64,000 bases of DNA from Sphingomonas jaspsi DSM 18422 (GTDB lineage Bacteria; Pseudomonadota; Alphaproteobacteria; Sphingomonadales; Sphingomonadaceae), in the NCBI RefSeq assembly GCF_000585415.1, contig NZ_KK073876.1, positions 865,810 to 929,809 on the forward strand. The letters run 5' to 3'. The notes under the pieces were generated by a model. It did no database searches. It was not told the origin of the DNA and saw only the letters and a program-made list of their open reading frames with translations. This document shows, one piece after another, positions 18,568 to 27,784 of this stretch; position 1 is the first letter of the stretch; each line of letters opens with the position of its first letter. The position numbers and the translations under genes were made by a program.

Positions 18568-20598
18568 ATGGCCACTGCACCTGCCGGCGTATCGGCACCC
18601 AGCCTGAAAGAACTGACGCTACGCGGCGTTATTCTCGGCGGGCTTATCACCCTGCTGTTTACAGCGGCCAACGTCTATCTGGGCCTCAAGCTGGGCATCA
18701 CCTTCGCGACGTCGATCCCGGCCGCGGTGATCTCCATGGCCATCCTCAAATTCTTTTCCGGATCGACCATCCAGGAAAATAACATCGTCCAGACGATCGC
18801 TTCGGCGGCGGGGACGCTGAGCGCGATCATCTTCGTCCTGCCCGGCCTGATCATGATCGGATACTGGACGCACTTTCCCTACTGGTTGAGCGTCGCGGTG
18901 ATCGGTCTCGGCGGCATCCTGGGCGTCATGTATTCGGTGCCGCTTCGCCGCGCGCTGGTGACGGGGAGCGACCTGCCTTACCCCGAAGGCGTCGCCGCAG
19001 CCGAGGTGCTGAAAGTCGGCGCAGGCGTCGGCGGTGAAGAAGAGAATAAGCGCGGCCTCGTCGCCATCGTCTGGGCGGCGCTGGTGTCGGGCGGCTTCTT
19101 CATGCTGACCAAGACGCGCTTGATCGTCGACACGGCGGGCAAGACCTTCAAGGTCGGCGCAGGCGCGAGCGGGGTGACCGCCAGCCTGTCGATGGCACTG
19201 ATCGGCGTCGGCCACCTGGTCGGCATGGCGGTGGGCATCGCCATGCTGGTCGGCATCATCATCAGCTGGGCGTGGCTGATGCCGTCGCTGACCGTGTCGG
19301 GTATCGCCGCGGGCACGGGCATTGAGGACGTGATCGGCGACATCTTCGTCCACAAGGTCCGCTTCATCGGTGCAGGCACGATGCTGGTCGCGGCGCTATG
19401 GACGCTTGCCAAGGTCATCGGCCCGATCATCAAGGGCATCATGCAGGCACTGGCCGCCAACCGCGCGCGTGCGGGCGGGCAGGAACTGGAACTGACCGAA
19501 CGCGACCTGCCGATCACCGTCGTTGGCGGCACCATCCTCGCCTCGATGATCCCGATCGGCCTGCTGCTCGCCGGCATCGCGCGCAGCGGGGCGGTGGCCG
19601 ACCATGCCCTGCCGCTGGTGGCGCTGTCGCTCGGCTACATCATGATCGCGGGCCTGATTATTGCGTCGATTACCGGTTATATGGCCGGCCTCATCGGCGC
19701 GTCGAACAGCCCGGTCAGCGGCGTCGGCATCCTCACCGCGCTCGGCATCTCGCTGATCCTTCTCGGCCTGTTCCAGGGCGCGGGACCGGCGGCAACCGAG
19801 AGCCTGGTCGCCTTCGCCCTGCTGGTCACCGCCGTCATCTTCGGCGTCGCGACTATCGCCAACGACAATCTGCAGGACCTCAAGACCGGCCAACTGGTAG
19901 GCGCGACGCCGTGGCGGCAGCAGGTCGCGCTGATCATCGGCGTCGTGTTCGGCGCGCTGGTTATCCCGCCGATTCTCGACCTGCTGAACAGCGCGTTCGG
20001 TTTCGTTGGTGCCCCGGGGGCCGGGCCCGATGCGCTCAACGCGCCGCAGGCGGCGCTCATTTCGTCGATCACGCAGGGTGTTCTAGGTGGCAGCCTCGAC
20101 TGGGGCCTGCTGAAGCAGGGTGCGCTGATCGGCATCGTCATCGTCGCGATCGACGAAGTGCTGAAGAAGGTGTCGGACAAGAAGTACAGCCTGCCGCCGC
20201 TGGCCGTCGGCATGGGCATGTATCTGCCGATGGAAGTCGACCTGTTCATCCCGCTCGGTGCGCTGCTCGGTTGGTATTACGACCGATGGGCGCGACAGTC
20301 CGCCAATCCCGCCTTCGCCGAGCGGCTGGGGACGCTGATGGCGACCGGCCTGATCGTCGGCGAAAGCCTGATGGGCGTCGCCTATGCCGCGCTGGTCGCG
20401 GCGGCGTCGGGCGCGGGCAAGGAAGACAGCGCAGGCGTCATCGCGCTGTTCAAGGAAGCACCATCCTTCGCGATGCCGCTGGCGATGGCTCTGTTCGCGC
20501 TGGGCGTGGGCGCGCTCTACGTCTGGACGAAGGGCCGCGCCGCTGTGCCGCTGCCTGACGGCGACACGCGAGCCGACGAAATCGCAGCGGTTCGCTAA
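18568..20598 (+). CDS. Oligopeptide transporter, OPT family
   Basis: Inner membrane transporter of 676 residues with about 14-16 hydrophobic segments. It begins with [30 protein letters not shown], the typical OPT first segment, and later has [10 protein letters not shown] and the [23 protein letters not shown] block of the bacterial OPT subgroup. Substrate is likely small peptides; some OPT members carry metal chelates. The chosen ATG (18568) has GAGGG upstream. Its TAA stop interlocks with the TAG stop of the convergent queF. Confidence 0.9.
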   Translation: MATAPAGVSAPSLKELTLRGVILGGLITLLFTAANVYLGLKLGITFATSIPAAVISMAILKFFSGSTIQENNIVQTIASAAGTLSAIIFVLPGLIMIGYWTHFPYWLSVAVIGLGGILGVMYSVPLRRALVTGSDLPYPEGVAAAEVLKVGAGVGGEEENKRGLVAIVWAALVSGGFFMLTKTRLIVDTAGKTFKVGAGASGVTASLSMALIGVGHLVGMAVGIAMLVGIIISWAWLMPSLTVSGIAAGTGIEDVIGDIFVHKVRFIGAGTMLVAALWTLAKVIGPIIKGIMQALAANRARAGGQELELTERDLPITVVGGTILASMIPIGLLLAGIARSGAVADHALPLVALSLGYIMIAGLIIASITGYMAGLIGASNSPVSGVGILTALGISLILLGLFQGAGPAATESLVAFALLVTAVIFGVATIANDNLQDLKTGQLVGATPWRQQVALIIGVVFGALVIPPILDLLNSAFGFVGAPGAGPDALNAPQAALISSITQGVLGGSLDWGLLKQGALIGIVIVAIDEVLKKVSDKKYSLPPLAVGMGMYLPMEVDLFIPLGALLGWYYDRWARQSANPAFAERLGTLMATGLIVGESLMGVAYAALVAAASGAGKEDSAGVIALFKEAPSFAMPLAMALFALGVGALYVWTKGRAAVPLPDGDTRADEIAAVR

Positions 20599-21047
20599 CC
20601 GCGACCGCGGTAGGGTTGTACACCCTGGTCGGGCAGCCACAGCCCGGCCGGGGGTTCGCCCGACTGCCAGAACACATCGATCGGAATGCCGCCGCGCGGA
20701 TACCAGTAACCGCCGATGCGCAGCCATTTCGGCTTCATCTCGTCAAACAGCCGCTTGCCGATGCCGACGGTGCAGTCCTCGTGGAAGCCCGCGTGGTTGC
20801 GGAACGAGCCAAGGAAGAGCTTCAGGCTCTTCGATTCGACGATCGTCTCGCCCGGTGCATAGTCGATGACGATATGCGCGAAGTCGGGCTGGCCGGTGAC
20901 CGGGCAGAGCGAGGTGAATTCGGGCGCGGCGAAGCGGACGAGGTACAGCTCGCCGGGGCGCGGATTGGGCACATAGTCCAGCTCGGCTTCGTCGGGCGAA
21001 GCGGGGAGGGCGCTGGTCTGGCCGAGATGCTTGGGGGTCAGGCTCAT
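20595..21047 (-). CDS. queF: NADPH-dependent 7-cyano-7-deazaguanine reductase (type I QueF)
   Basis: Reduces preQ0 to preQ1 in queuosine synthesis. The 150-residue single-domain form has the catalytic Cys48 in [12 protein letters not shown], with Asp55 seven residues later as in the Bacillus-type enzyme, and the QueF signature [15 protein letters not shown] followed by HEDC. The ATG at 21047 is preceded by GGAG. Other queuosine genes and a preQ1 riboswitch were not seen here. It is divergent from the sulfurtransferase gene by 63 bp. Confidence 0.95.
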   Translation of the reverse strand: MSLTPKHLGQTSALPASPDEAELDYVPNPRPGELYLVRFAAPEFTSLCPVTGQPDFAHIVIDYAPGETIVESKSLKLFLGSFRNHAGFHEDCTVGIGKRLFDEMKPKWLRIGGYWYPRGGIPIDVFWQSGEPPAGLWLPDQGVQPYRGRG

Positions 21048-21110
21048 GGGGCAGCGCTCCTAGCAGGGACGGGCGCGGACCGCTATCCTGCACCAAAGGG
21101 AGGCGTTTCG

Positions 21111-21944
21111 ATGGACGATCTGGTCACGACCCACTGGCTGGCTCAGCATCTGGCCGATCCGGACGTTGTCGCCGTCGACAGCAGCGCATTCCTTCCGACC
21201 GACGGGCGCGATCCGGCGGCCGAGTTCCTCGACGCGCACATCACCGGAGCGCGTTTCCTCGACATTTCCAAGGTTGCGGACACATCGCATCCCGCCCCGC
21301 ACATGCTGCCTTCGGCCGCCGACTTCGGGGCGGCGATGACTGCGCTTGGGGTCGGCCGCGACGACCGCATTATCGTGTACGACAACAGCCACTTGCGCAC
21401 CGCGGCGCGCGGCTGGTTCATGTTCCGTCATTTCGGGGCGGAGCGGGTCGCAATCCTCGACGGCGGCCTGCAGAAGTGGCGGGCGGAAGGGCGGCCCGTC
21501 GAGCAGGGACCGGCAAAGCCGCGCACGGCGCGGTTCGATGCGCAGGAACGGGGCGGCGAGGTGATCGACAAGGCGGCCATCCTGGCTGGTGCGCCGCTCC
21601 CCATCGTCGACGCGCGCGGCGCGGCGCGGTTCGAAGGCACCGATCCCGATCCCCGGCCGAATGTCGCACCGGGCCACATCCCGGGTGCGCGCAACGTCCC
21701 TCTTTCGAATCTCTACCGTGACGACGGCACCTTCCGCTCCGACAGCGAACTGCGGGCGGCGTTCGAGCAGGCGGGGGTCAATCCAGGGTCGGCCTTCATT
21801 GCCAGCTGCGGGTCAGGGGTTACCGCCAACAGCCTGATCTTCGCGTCGCGACGGCTCGGCGGGCGCGGGCATCTGCTCTACGATGGAAGCTGGAGCGAAT
21901 GGGGCGCCGACCCGGCAACGCCCAAGGCGACCGGCAAGGCCTAA
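21111..21944 (+). CDS. sseA: 3-mercaptopyruvate sulfurtransferase (two rhodanese domains)
   Basis: Transfers sulfur from mercaptopyruvate or thiosulfate to an acceptor thiol. The 277-residue protein has an N-terminal inactive rhodanese domain (about 1-130) and a catalytic C-terminal one (about 155-275) with active-site Cys233 in ASCGSGVTA, the CG[S/T]GVT loop of mercaptopyruvate sulfurtransferases. ATG 21111 has GGGAGG upstream. The frame is open further upstream but that part is antisense to queF. Its stop overlaps that of the convergent next gene by 4 bp. Confidence 0.92.
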   Translation: MDDLVTTHWLAQHLADPDVVAVDSSAFLPTDGRDPAAEFLDAHITGARFLDISKVADTSHPAPHMLPSAADFGAAMTALGVGRDDRIIVYDNSHLRTAARGWFMFRHFGAERVAILDGGLQKWRAEGRPVEQGPAKPRTARFDAQERGGEVIDKAAILAGAPLPIVDARGAARFEGTDPDPRPNVAPGHIPGARNVPLSNLYRDDGTFRSDSELRAAFEQAGVNPGSAFIASCGSGVTANSLIFASRRLGGRGHLLYDGSWSEWGADPATPKATGKA

Positions 21945-22321
21945 AGGCTGAACAACCGGTCGATGCCGTCGAGATCGGCCTGCAGTTGACCCTTCAGTCG
22001 CTGAACCGCGACGGGATGCGGCTCGATGCCCCGGTCCTGCAGCGACGCCAGCACTTCAAGCCCAGCAGCAGCCGCCGACGCCGCGCGCGCCGAACGGGCG
22101 TCGTAGCAGCGCTGGCGGGCGGGGTTCGCGACCGGCCAGCCGGCAGCCAGCTTGGCCTCGACCATCGATTCCGACGCCGCTTCCCCGGCGACCTGCTCGA
22201 CGCAGGCCAGCGCCTGGCGAACCGACGCGAGGCGCGCGACGGCTTCCGCATAGGGGCCCGATTCCGGGCTTGCGGACAGGTCCAATGCCTCGGCGGGCGA
22301 ATCGGGCAGGAAATGGATCAC
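21941..22321 (-). CDS. Hypothetical protein, helical
   Basis: Not recognised. The 126-residue product starts at GTG 22321 (no in-frame ATG nearby) and is predicted to be all-helical and Ala-rich, with no signal peptide or membrane segment. It has ASAAAAGLEVLASLQDRGI and a C-terminal LKGQLQADLDGIDRLFSL. It is coded convergently with sseA, sharing four bases. Codon use matches the neighbours, which supports it as real. Confidence 0.55.
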   Translation of the reverse strand: MIHFLPDSPAEALDLSASPESGPYAEAVARLASVRQALACVEQVAGEAASESMVEAKLAAGWPVANPARQRCYDARSARAASAAAAGLEVLASLQDRGIEPHPVAVQRLKGQLQADLDGIDRLFSL

Positions 22322-22383
22322 GCACGCCTTATCGCAGGCGTCGGTAAATCATCGGTGAATCGTCGATCCGCATCGGTCCGGCC

Positions 22384-22935
22384 TCAGGCCGCGTTGGCGC
22401 TTTCGACGTCGCGCAGGATCCAGCCACGCTGCGGAATGGTCTCGATGAATTCCGCCCCGCCGCTGGCCGACCGCAGCTTCTTGCGCAGCTTGGAGATGAA
22501 GACGTCGATGATCTTGGGCTGCGGCTGGTCGTCGGCGCGGCGATACAGGTGCTTCAACAGCATCTGGCGCGTGACGACATTGTTGCGGGCGAAGGCCAGC
22601 AGTTCGAGCACGCGATATTCCATCTCGGTAATGCCGATCGGATGACCGTCGATGCGGATCAGCCGCTGGATCGGGTCGACCGCCAGGCGGCCGCCGCACA
22701 GCGTTTCGGGGAGTTCGCCGCCATTGGCCTTGAGGCTCGCGAGCAGGCGCGAGGCGACTTCCTCGCTATCCTCGGCCGACAGCGAAACGGGCGATCCGAT
22801 CAGAAGCTGCTGCACTTCGGCCAACGCCTTGTGCGCCTCTTCGACCAGGCGCGAGCCTTCGTCGAAACGACGGCGCGAGCGGTCGAGCATCGCTTCGATC
22901 TCGACCAGCCTTGCGGACAGCGTTTCCTGGCTCAT
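22384..22935 (-). CDS. Winged-helix DNA-binding protein with CtrA-like effector domain, no receiver
   Basis: Likely transcription factor of 183 residues. Residues about 1-75 are predicted coiled coil (MSQETLSARLVEIEAMLDRS...) instead of a phosphoacceptor receiver; no receiver Asp or Lys motif exists. Residues about 80-178 are an OmpR/PhoB-type winged helix: ITEMEYRVLELLAFARNNVVTRQMLLKHLY, then PKIIDVFISKLRKKL as recognition helix and IETIPQRGWILRD as wing. The KIIDVF-x-KLRKKL block is that of the cell-cycle regulator CtrA. It lies 21 bp downstream of the DUF3035 lipoprotein gene on the same strand, so probably in the ileS-lspA transcript. Confidence 0.85.
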   Translation of the reverse strand: MSQETLSARLVEIEAMLDRSRRRFDEGSRLVEEAHKALAEVQQLLIGSPVSLSAEDSEEVASRLLASLKANGGELPETLCGGRLAVDPIQRLIRIDGHPIGITEMEYRVLELLAFARNNVVTRQMLLKHLYRRADDQPQPKIIDVFISKLRKKLRSASGGAEFIETIPQRGWILRDVESANAA

Positions 22936-22956
22936 GCGCTTCCCCCTGTTACCCGT

Positions 22957-23364
22957 TTATTGCTGCGGCGTCTGGGCCGAGGCCGTCTGGCCGTCGCCTT
23001 CCGGCGCAGCGATGATGGTCTGGGTTGCCTGGCCCTTGTCGACGACGCGGGTGTTGGGGTCGCCCACGGTCGAGCGGATGCCGAGCGCCGCGCGATCGCG
23101 ACCGGCGGTGTCGAGGATCTGCGCTTCCGACGCACTGCGCGGGGCAGGGCCGCCGAACAGGGCTTCGATCGCCTGGGTCTGCGCGTCCTGCGCCGTCAGG
23201 CTGACGGTGCCGGCGACGGGCGGGGTCAGCGAATAGTCGGGCGGGATGACCAGCGGCGCGTTACGCGCGACCGCGAACTCGTCGAGCGTTTCGCGCTTGC
23301 CGCGGAGCGCACCGCAACCCGCGAGCATGACCGCGGGGACGAGCAGGATGAGAGCCTTACGCAT
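22957..23364 (-). CDS. DUF3035 lipoprotein
   Basis: Short envelope lipoprotein typical of alphaproteobacteria, function unknown. The 135-residue precursor (ATG 23364) has a lipoprotein signal with lipobox LAGC (Cys17), followed by the family core GKRETLDEFAVARNAPLVIPPDYSLTPP. The C-terminal half is low-complexity Ala/Gln/Thr-rich. It overlaps by 8 bp the end of lspA, the signal peptidase that would process it. Confidence 0.85.
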   Translation of the reverse strand: MRKALILLVPAVMLAGCGALRGKRETLDEFAVARNAPLVIPPDYSLTPPVAGTVSLTAQDAQTQAIEALFGGPAPRSASEAQILDTAGRDRAALGIRSTVGDPNTRVVDKGQATQTIIAAPEGDGQTASAQTPQQ

Positions 23365-23860
23365 GTTCGTTCGTTCCTTCAGGCGCCTTTTCGCGAACGA
23401 AGAGGGCGCGGAGCAGCAAGATGACAACGCCGATGCTAATCGCGGCGTCGGCGACATTAAAGACATAAAAGGGCTTCCACGCCCCGAAATGCAAGTCGAG
23501 GAAGTCGAGGACGTAGCCGAAGCGCACCCGATCCACGATATTTCCCAGCGCACCGCCCAGAATCAGGCTGAGCGCCAGCTGGTCCCCGCGCTTGTCCTCG
23601 CGCGAAATCCACCAGGCGACAGCAAGCGCGATTGCGCCGGTCATCGCCACCAGCAGCCAGCGGCCAAGGTCGCTGTTCGCCTGCAGCATGCCAAGGCTGA
23701 TGCCCTCGTTATGGACGCGGGTGAAATTGAAGATCGGCAGCAGGGTTATGAAGTCGCCCTCGCGGGTCAGGCCGAGCGGTCCGGCGACCGCCCATTTGCT
23801 GGCCTGGTCGACCAGGAAAACGATCAGCGCCGACAGATAGGCGGTAGTGCGGTTAGCCAT
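23357..23860 (-). CDS. lspA: Lipoprotein signal peptidase (signal peptidase II)
   Basis: Inner membrane aspartic protease that cleaves prolipoprotein signal peptides. The 167-residue protein has four membrane segments and the catalytic Asp pair in GGALGNIVDR and FNVADAAI, plus the conserved FNFTRVHNEGISLG. It overlaps ileS by 8 bp; the ileS-lspA order is widespread in bacteria. Confidence 0.95.
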   Translation of the reverse strand: MANRTTAYLSALIVFLVDQASKWAVAGPLGLTREGDFITLLPIFNFTRVHNEGISLGMLQANSDLGRWLLVAMTGAIALAVAWWISREDKRGDQLALSLILGGALGNIVDRVRFGYVLDFLDLHFGAWKPFYVFNVADAAISIGVVILLLRALFVREKAPEGTNEHA

Positions 23861-26678
23861 TCACGACGCTTTCACAACGGTTGCAGAGGTCGCCGTCTTC
23901 CGTGACCTCGGGCAGGAGGCGCCAGCAGCGACCGCATTTATGCTTGTCGGTCTTGGCGACCGCCAGCGTATCGCCCTGCTTCACCGACGATACGATGAAC
24001 AGTTCGGCGAGGAGGTCGGCATCGCCGTCCAGCGGCAGCGTGACTTCGGCTTCGAGGCTGGAGCCGATGACCTTGTCGCGGCGCAGCGGTTCGATCGCTT
24101 CGGTGACGGCCTCGCGCGCTTCACGCAGCTTGGCCCACTTCGCTTCCAGCGCCTCGTCGCGCCAGTCGGCGGGGACTTCGGTGAGTTCAAGCAAATGGAC
24201 GCTGCCGCCGTCGGGATAGCGCGTCCCCCACACTTCCTCGGCGGTGAACACCAGCACCGGCGCGGCGTAACGGACCAGCGCGTGGAACAGCGTGTCGAGC
24301 ACGGTGCGATAGGCGCGGCGCTTCGGGTCGGCCGGGCTGTCGCAGTAGAGACAGTCCTTGCGGATATCGAAGAAGAAGGCCGACAAATCGTTGTTGCAGA
24401 AGTCGGTCAGCGCGCGGGTGTAATCGTTGAAGTCGAAATCATCGATCGCGGTGCGCATCCGCGCGTCGAGCGCCGCCAACTGCGAGAGCATGTAGCGCTC
24501 CAACTCGGGCATTTCGCCATGCGCGATCCGTTCGTCTTCGCCAAACCCGTCGAGCGCACCAAGCAGGTAGCGGAAGGTGTTGCGCAGCTTGCGATACTGG
24601 TCGGCGACCCCGGCGAGGATTTCCTTGCCGATGCGATGGTCCTCGGTGAAGTCGACGCTGAGCGCCCACAGCCGCAATATGTCCGCGCCATAGTCGCGCA
24701 TCAGGTCGAGCGGACTGATGGTGTTGCCGAGGCTCTTGGACATTTTCATGCCCTTCGAATCCATCGTGAAGCCGTGGGTCAGCACCGCGTTATAGGGCGC
24801 GCGGCCGCGGGTGCCGCAGCTCTCGAGCAGGCTCGACTGGAACCAGCCGCGATGCTGGTCCGAGCCTTCGAGGTAGAGGTCTGCGGGCCAGCGCTGCTCG
24901 GGCCAGTCGCCGCTTTCCAGCGTGAATACATGGGTACAGCCGCTGTCGAACCAGACGTCGAGGATGTCGGTGACCATCTCATAATCGTCGGGGTTGCGAC
25001 CCGAGCCGAGATATTCGGCCGCGCGGGTTTCCTCCCACGCGTCGACGCCTTCGGCGGCGATGGCGGCGACGATGCGCTGGTTCACCTCGTGGTCGACCAG
25101 CAGCTGGCCGGACTCGCGATCGACGAACAGCGCGATCGGCACGCCCCAGGCGCGCTGGCGGCTCAGCACCCAGTCGGGACGGCCCTCGACCATGCTGCCG
25201 ATGCGGTTGCGGCCTTTTTCAGGCACGAAGCGGGTGTCGGCGATGGCGCGCAGCGCGAGCTGGCGAAGCGTCGGGCCGTGGCCCAGCGCGCCGCCTTCGT
25301 AGTCCCAGCGCTTTTCGGCGAAGCTTTCGCAATGGTCATCGGGCAGGGGGCGATCCATCGCCACGAACCATTGCGGGGTGCAGCGGTAGATGACCTTGGC
25401 CTTCGACCGCCAGCTGTGAGGGTAGCTGTGCAGATAGTCGGCGGACGCGGCGAGCAGGGCGCCGGCCTCGCGCAGGTCGCTGCAGATCGGGCCGTCAGGG
25501 GCGTTGAACTTGGGGTTGATGACCGACCCCTGTCCGCCCAGCCACAGCCAGTCGGCGCGATACTTGCCGTCGCCTTCGACCGCGAAGACCGGGTCGATGC
25601 CGTTCGCCTTGCACAGGTCGAAATCGTCCTCGCCATGGTCGGGCGCCATGTGGACGAGGCCGGTGCCGCTGTCGGTGGTGACGAAATCGCCCGGCAGGAA
25701 GGGACGCGGCTTGGCGAAGAAGCCATCAGGATAGAACGGCCGCATCGGATGTTTGGCAACGGTTCCGGCCAGATCGTAACCCTTGAGGATTCTGTCAGCT
25801 GAAACAAAGACTGAACCTGTCCGCTTCTCGAACTCAGCGACAAGCTCTCGGGCTACAAGGTAGCGGTTTCCGTTCAATTCGCCTTCGTCAGTGAATAAGA
25901 CGTATTCGACGTCCGGCCCGTAAGCGATGCCTTGGTTGACCGGGATCGTCCACGGCGTAGTCGTCCAGATCACCGCATGCGCGCCGACCAGTTCGGGGAT
26001 CGGGCTTTCGACGATCTCGAACGCCACGTCGATCTGGGTCGAGGTGATGTCCTCATATTCGATTTCGGCCTCGGCCAGCGCGGTCTTTTCGACCGGGCTC
26101 CACATCACCGGCTTGGCGCCGCGATAGAGCTGGCCGCTCTCCGCGAACTTGAACAATTCGCTGACGATGGTCGCTTCGGCCTTGGGCGCCATGGTGAGGT
26201 AGGGCTTGCCCCAGTCGCCGGTGATGCCGAGACGCTGGAACTGCGCCGACTGCACATCGACCCAATGCTGGGCATAGGCGCGGCATTCGGCGCGGAATTC
26301 CTTGGCCGGCACCTCGTCCTTCGACTGCTTCTTCTTGCGATACTGCTCCTCGATCTTCCATTCGATCGGAAGGCCGTGGCAGTCCCAGCCGGGCACATAG
26401 GGCGCGTCCTTGCCCAGCAGCGTCTGGGTGCGCACCACCATGTCCTTGATGGTCTTGTTCAGCGTATGGCCGATGTGGATGTCGCCGTTGGCGTAGGGCG
26501 GGCCGTCGTGAAGGATGAACTTCTCGCGGCCTTCGCGGTTCTTGCGGACCTGTTCGTACAGCTTTTCCGCCTGCCAGCGCGCCAGGATCACCGGCTCCTT
26601 CTGGGGGAGGCCGGCCTTCATCGGGAAATCGGTCTTCGGCAGGAAGACGGTCGATCGATAATCGGGTTTTTCGGACAT
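23853..26678 (-). CDS. ileS: Isoleucyl-tRNA synthetase
   Basis: Charges tRNA-Ile. The 941-residue class I enzyme has the HIGH motif in PPYANGDIHIGH (about residues 59-70), the CP1 editing domain (about 190-410), KMSKS in GMKMSKSLGN (about 642-651), the anticodon-binding helical domain and a C-terminal zinc finger (CGRCWRL...CNRCE), i.e. the bacterial, mupirocin-sensitive-type layout. Within the editing domain, about residues 253-310 are coded by a lower-GC stretch with codons rare in this genome (TTA, AGA, GTA, CTT, TCA), although the protein reads normally. It is followed by lspA with an 8-bp overlap. Confidence 0.96.
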   Translation of the reverse strand: MSEKPDYRSTVFLPKTDFPMKAGLPQKEPVILARWQAEKLYEQVRKNREGREKFILHDGPPYANGDIHIGHTLNKTIKDMVVRTQTLLGKDAPYVPGWDCHGLPIEWKIEEQYRKKKQSKDEVPAKEFRAECRAYAQHWVDVQSAQFQRLGITGDWGKPYLTMAPKAEATIVSELFKFAESGQLYRGAKPVMWSPVEKTALAEAEIEYEDITSTQIDVAFEIVESPIPELVGAHAVIWTTTPWTIPVNQGIAYGPDVEYVLFTDEGELNGNRYLVARELVAEFEKRTGSVFVSADRILKGYDLAGTVAKHPMRPFYPDGFFAKPRPFLPGDFVTTDSGTGLVHMAPDHGEDDFDLCKANGIDPVFAVEGDGKYRADWLWLGGQGSVINPKFNAPDGPICSDLREAGALLAASADYLHSYPHSWRSKAKVIYRCTPQWFVAMDRPLPDDHCESFAEKRWDYEGGALGHGPTLRQLALRAIADTRFVPEKGRNRIGSMVEGRPDWVLSRQRAWGVPIALFVDRESGQLLVDHEVNQRIVAAIAAEGVDAWEETRAAEYLGSGRNPDDYEMVTDILDVWFDSGCTHVFTLESGDWPEQRWPADLYLEGSDQHRGWFQSSLLESCGTRGRAPYNAVLTHGFTMDSKGMKMSKSLGNTISPLDLMRDYGADILRLWALSVDFTEDHRIGKEILAGVADQYRKLRNTFRYLLGALDGFGEDERIAHGEMPELERYMLSQLAALDARMRTAIDDFDFNDYTRALTDFCNNDLSAFFFDIRKDCLYCDSPADPKRRAYRTVLDTLFHALVRYAAPVLVFTAEEVWGTRYPDGGSVHLLELTEVPADWRDEALEAKWAKLREAREAVTEAIEPLRRDKVIGSSLEAEVTLPLDGDADLLAELFIVSSVKQGDTLAVAKTDKHKCGRCWRLLPEVTEDGDLCNRCESVVNG

Positions 26679-26737
26679 GCGTGGAGGGCCTTAGCGGCCC
26701 TTCATCGCCTTGCAAACACCCCGCATGACGCGGTGCA

Positions 26738-27784
26738 TCAATTCATGGCTTCGCGGCGGCGCTTCAAGCCCGCCTCTGCGGCCTTCTGCTGGGCTTCGGT
26801 GCGGAAGTCCTTGCCGGGGCGCAGCGCGGGTCCGACCGTCCAGATATCGTCGACCCAGATATAGCCTTTGAAGGTGTTGGGAATCTCGCCCAGCTGTTCG
26901 GGAAGCTTGAGGCCGCGCCCCGCCTCTTCTCCATGCGGGCCGATGACGACCACTTGCCCGCCGACGCTCTGGATCCGCTGGATCAGCCGGTTGGGCCAAC
27001 CCCACATCGCCCATTGGTAATTCAGGGGCACGAACAGCGTCCCGTTGCGGCAGGCCTCGGGAACGATGCCGGTCCAGCCGTACAGGCCATAGGCCTTGGT
27101 GCAGGCCTTGGCGCCTTCCATGCTGAACGCCCAGTTCTTGGGATAAATCTGGCGGATGCGGTTCACCGGCCCGTCGGCGCCATAGAAGGCGTCGCGTCGT
27201 TCCTCGACATCGCGGCGCGCGGCCTTGAGCGCGGCGGCGAGCAGGTCGGCTTCGTGCGGGTCCTTGCTCTTGAAATTGAAGCTGATCGGCGTGTTGCGCA
27301 GCGCGACCAGCGCCTCGTCGAGGCTGGCGATATGCTCGCCCTTGCCGCGGAAAGGGAAGCTCTTGCCGCCGTCCGCGGTGTAGCCGTAACCGGCGTCGAG
27401 CGCCTGCAGCTCGGCCAGCGTCTTCGACCGCGTTTCGCCCTTGCCTTCGGTGCGGCAATCGACGGTCCAGTCGTGGAACACCGCGATCTTGCCGTCGGCG
27501 GTCGGCGCGATGTCGATCTCGACCATGTCCGCGCCTAGCCGCACCGCCGCTTCCATCGCGCGCGGGGTATTTTCGAGATAGTCGTGGACCGGCTGTTCGA
27601 TCCGGGTGGCGGTGCAATCGTCGCGGCCGAGGTCGTGATGATCGTAAAGCTGCGACACGCCGCGATGCGCGACCATCTTCAGCCCGCCGACGGGCGCAGG
27701 CGCGAGCCAGCTGGCGTTGACGAAGGTGAGGAGGAGCAGGGCCACGGCCAGAACGAACGCCAAACGGCTGAGCCAATATTTCAT
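26738..27784 (-). CDS. Glycerophosphodiester phosphodiesterase family protein
   Basis: TIM-barrel phosphodiesterase of the GDPD family. The 348-residue protein has an N-terminal membrane anchor or signal (about 5-25), then the catalytic AHRG (about 40-43), EIDIAPTADGKIAVFHD (metal-binding Glu-Asp and catalytic His) and a distal GYIWVDDIW segment. It is probably periplasmic and membrane-anchored, acting on glycerophosphodiesters or a related substrate. Its ATG overlaps the ribF stop (ATGA), making a coupled run with ribF and the dipeptidase. It lacks a close match to the canonical GlpQ, so the exact substrate is open. Confidence 0.82.
   Translation of the reverse strand: MKYWLSRLAFVLAVALLLLTFVNASWLAPAPVGGLKMVAHRGVSQLYDHHDLGRDDCTATRIEQPVHDYLENTPRAMEAAVRLGADMVEIDIAPTADGKIAVFHDWTVDCRTEGKGETRSKTLAELQALDAGYGYTADGGKSFPFRGKGEHIASLDEALVALRNTPISFNFKSKDPHEADLLAAALKAARRDVEERRDAFYGADGPVNRIRQIYPKNWAFSMEGAKACTKAYGLYGWTGIVPEACRNGTLFVPLNYQWAMWGWPNRLIQRIQSVGGQVVVIGPHGEEAGRGLKLPEQLGEIPNTFKGYIWVDDIWTVGPALRPGKDFRTEAQQKAAEAGLKRRREAMN

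Noticed and set aside
23847..25802. 651-codon open frame antisense to ileS
   Set aside because: Sequence is His/Arg/Gly-rich without motifs and lies wholly within a certain gene.
26691..26738. 15-codon frame between the GDPD gene and ileS, with TGATG at the GDPD stop
   Set aside because: Very short, no sequence hint of control function, and GC-rich DNA readily gives such frames; no T-box or other known ileS leader structure was found.
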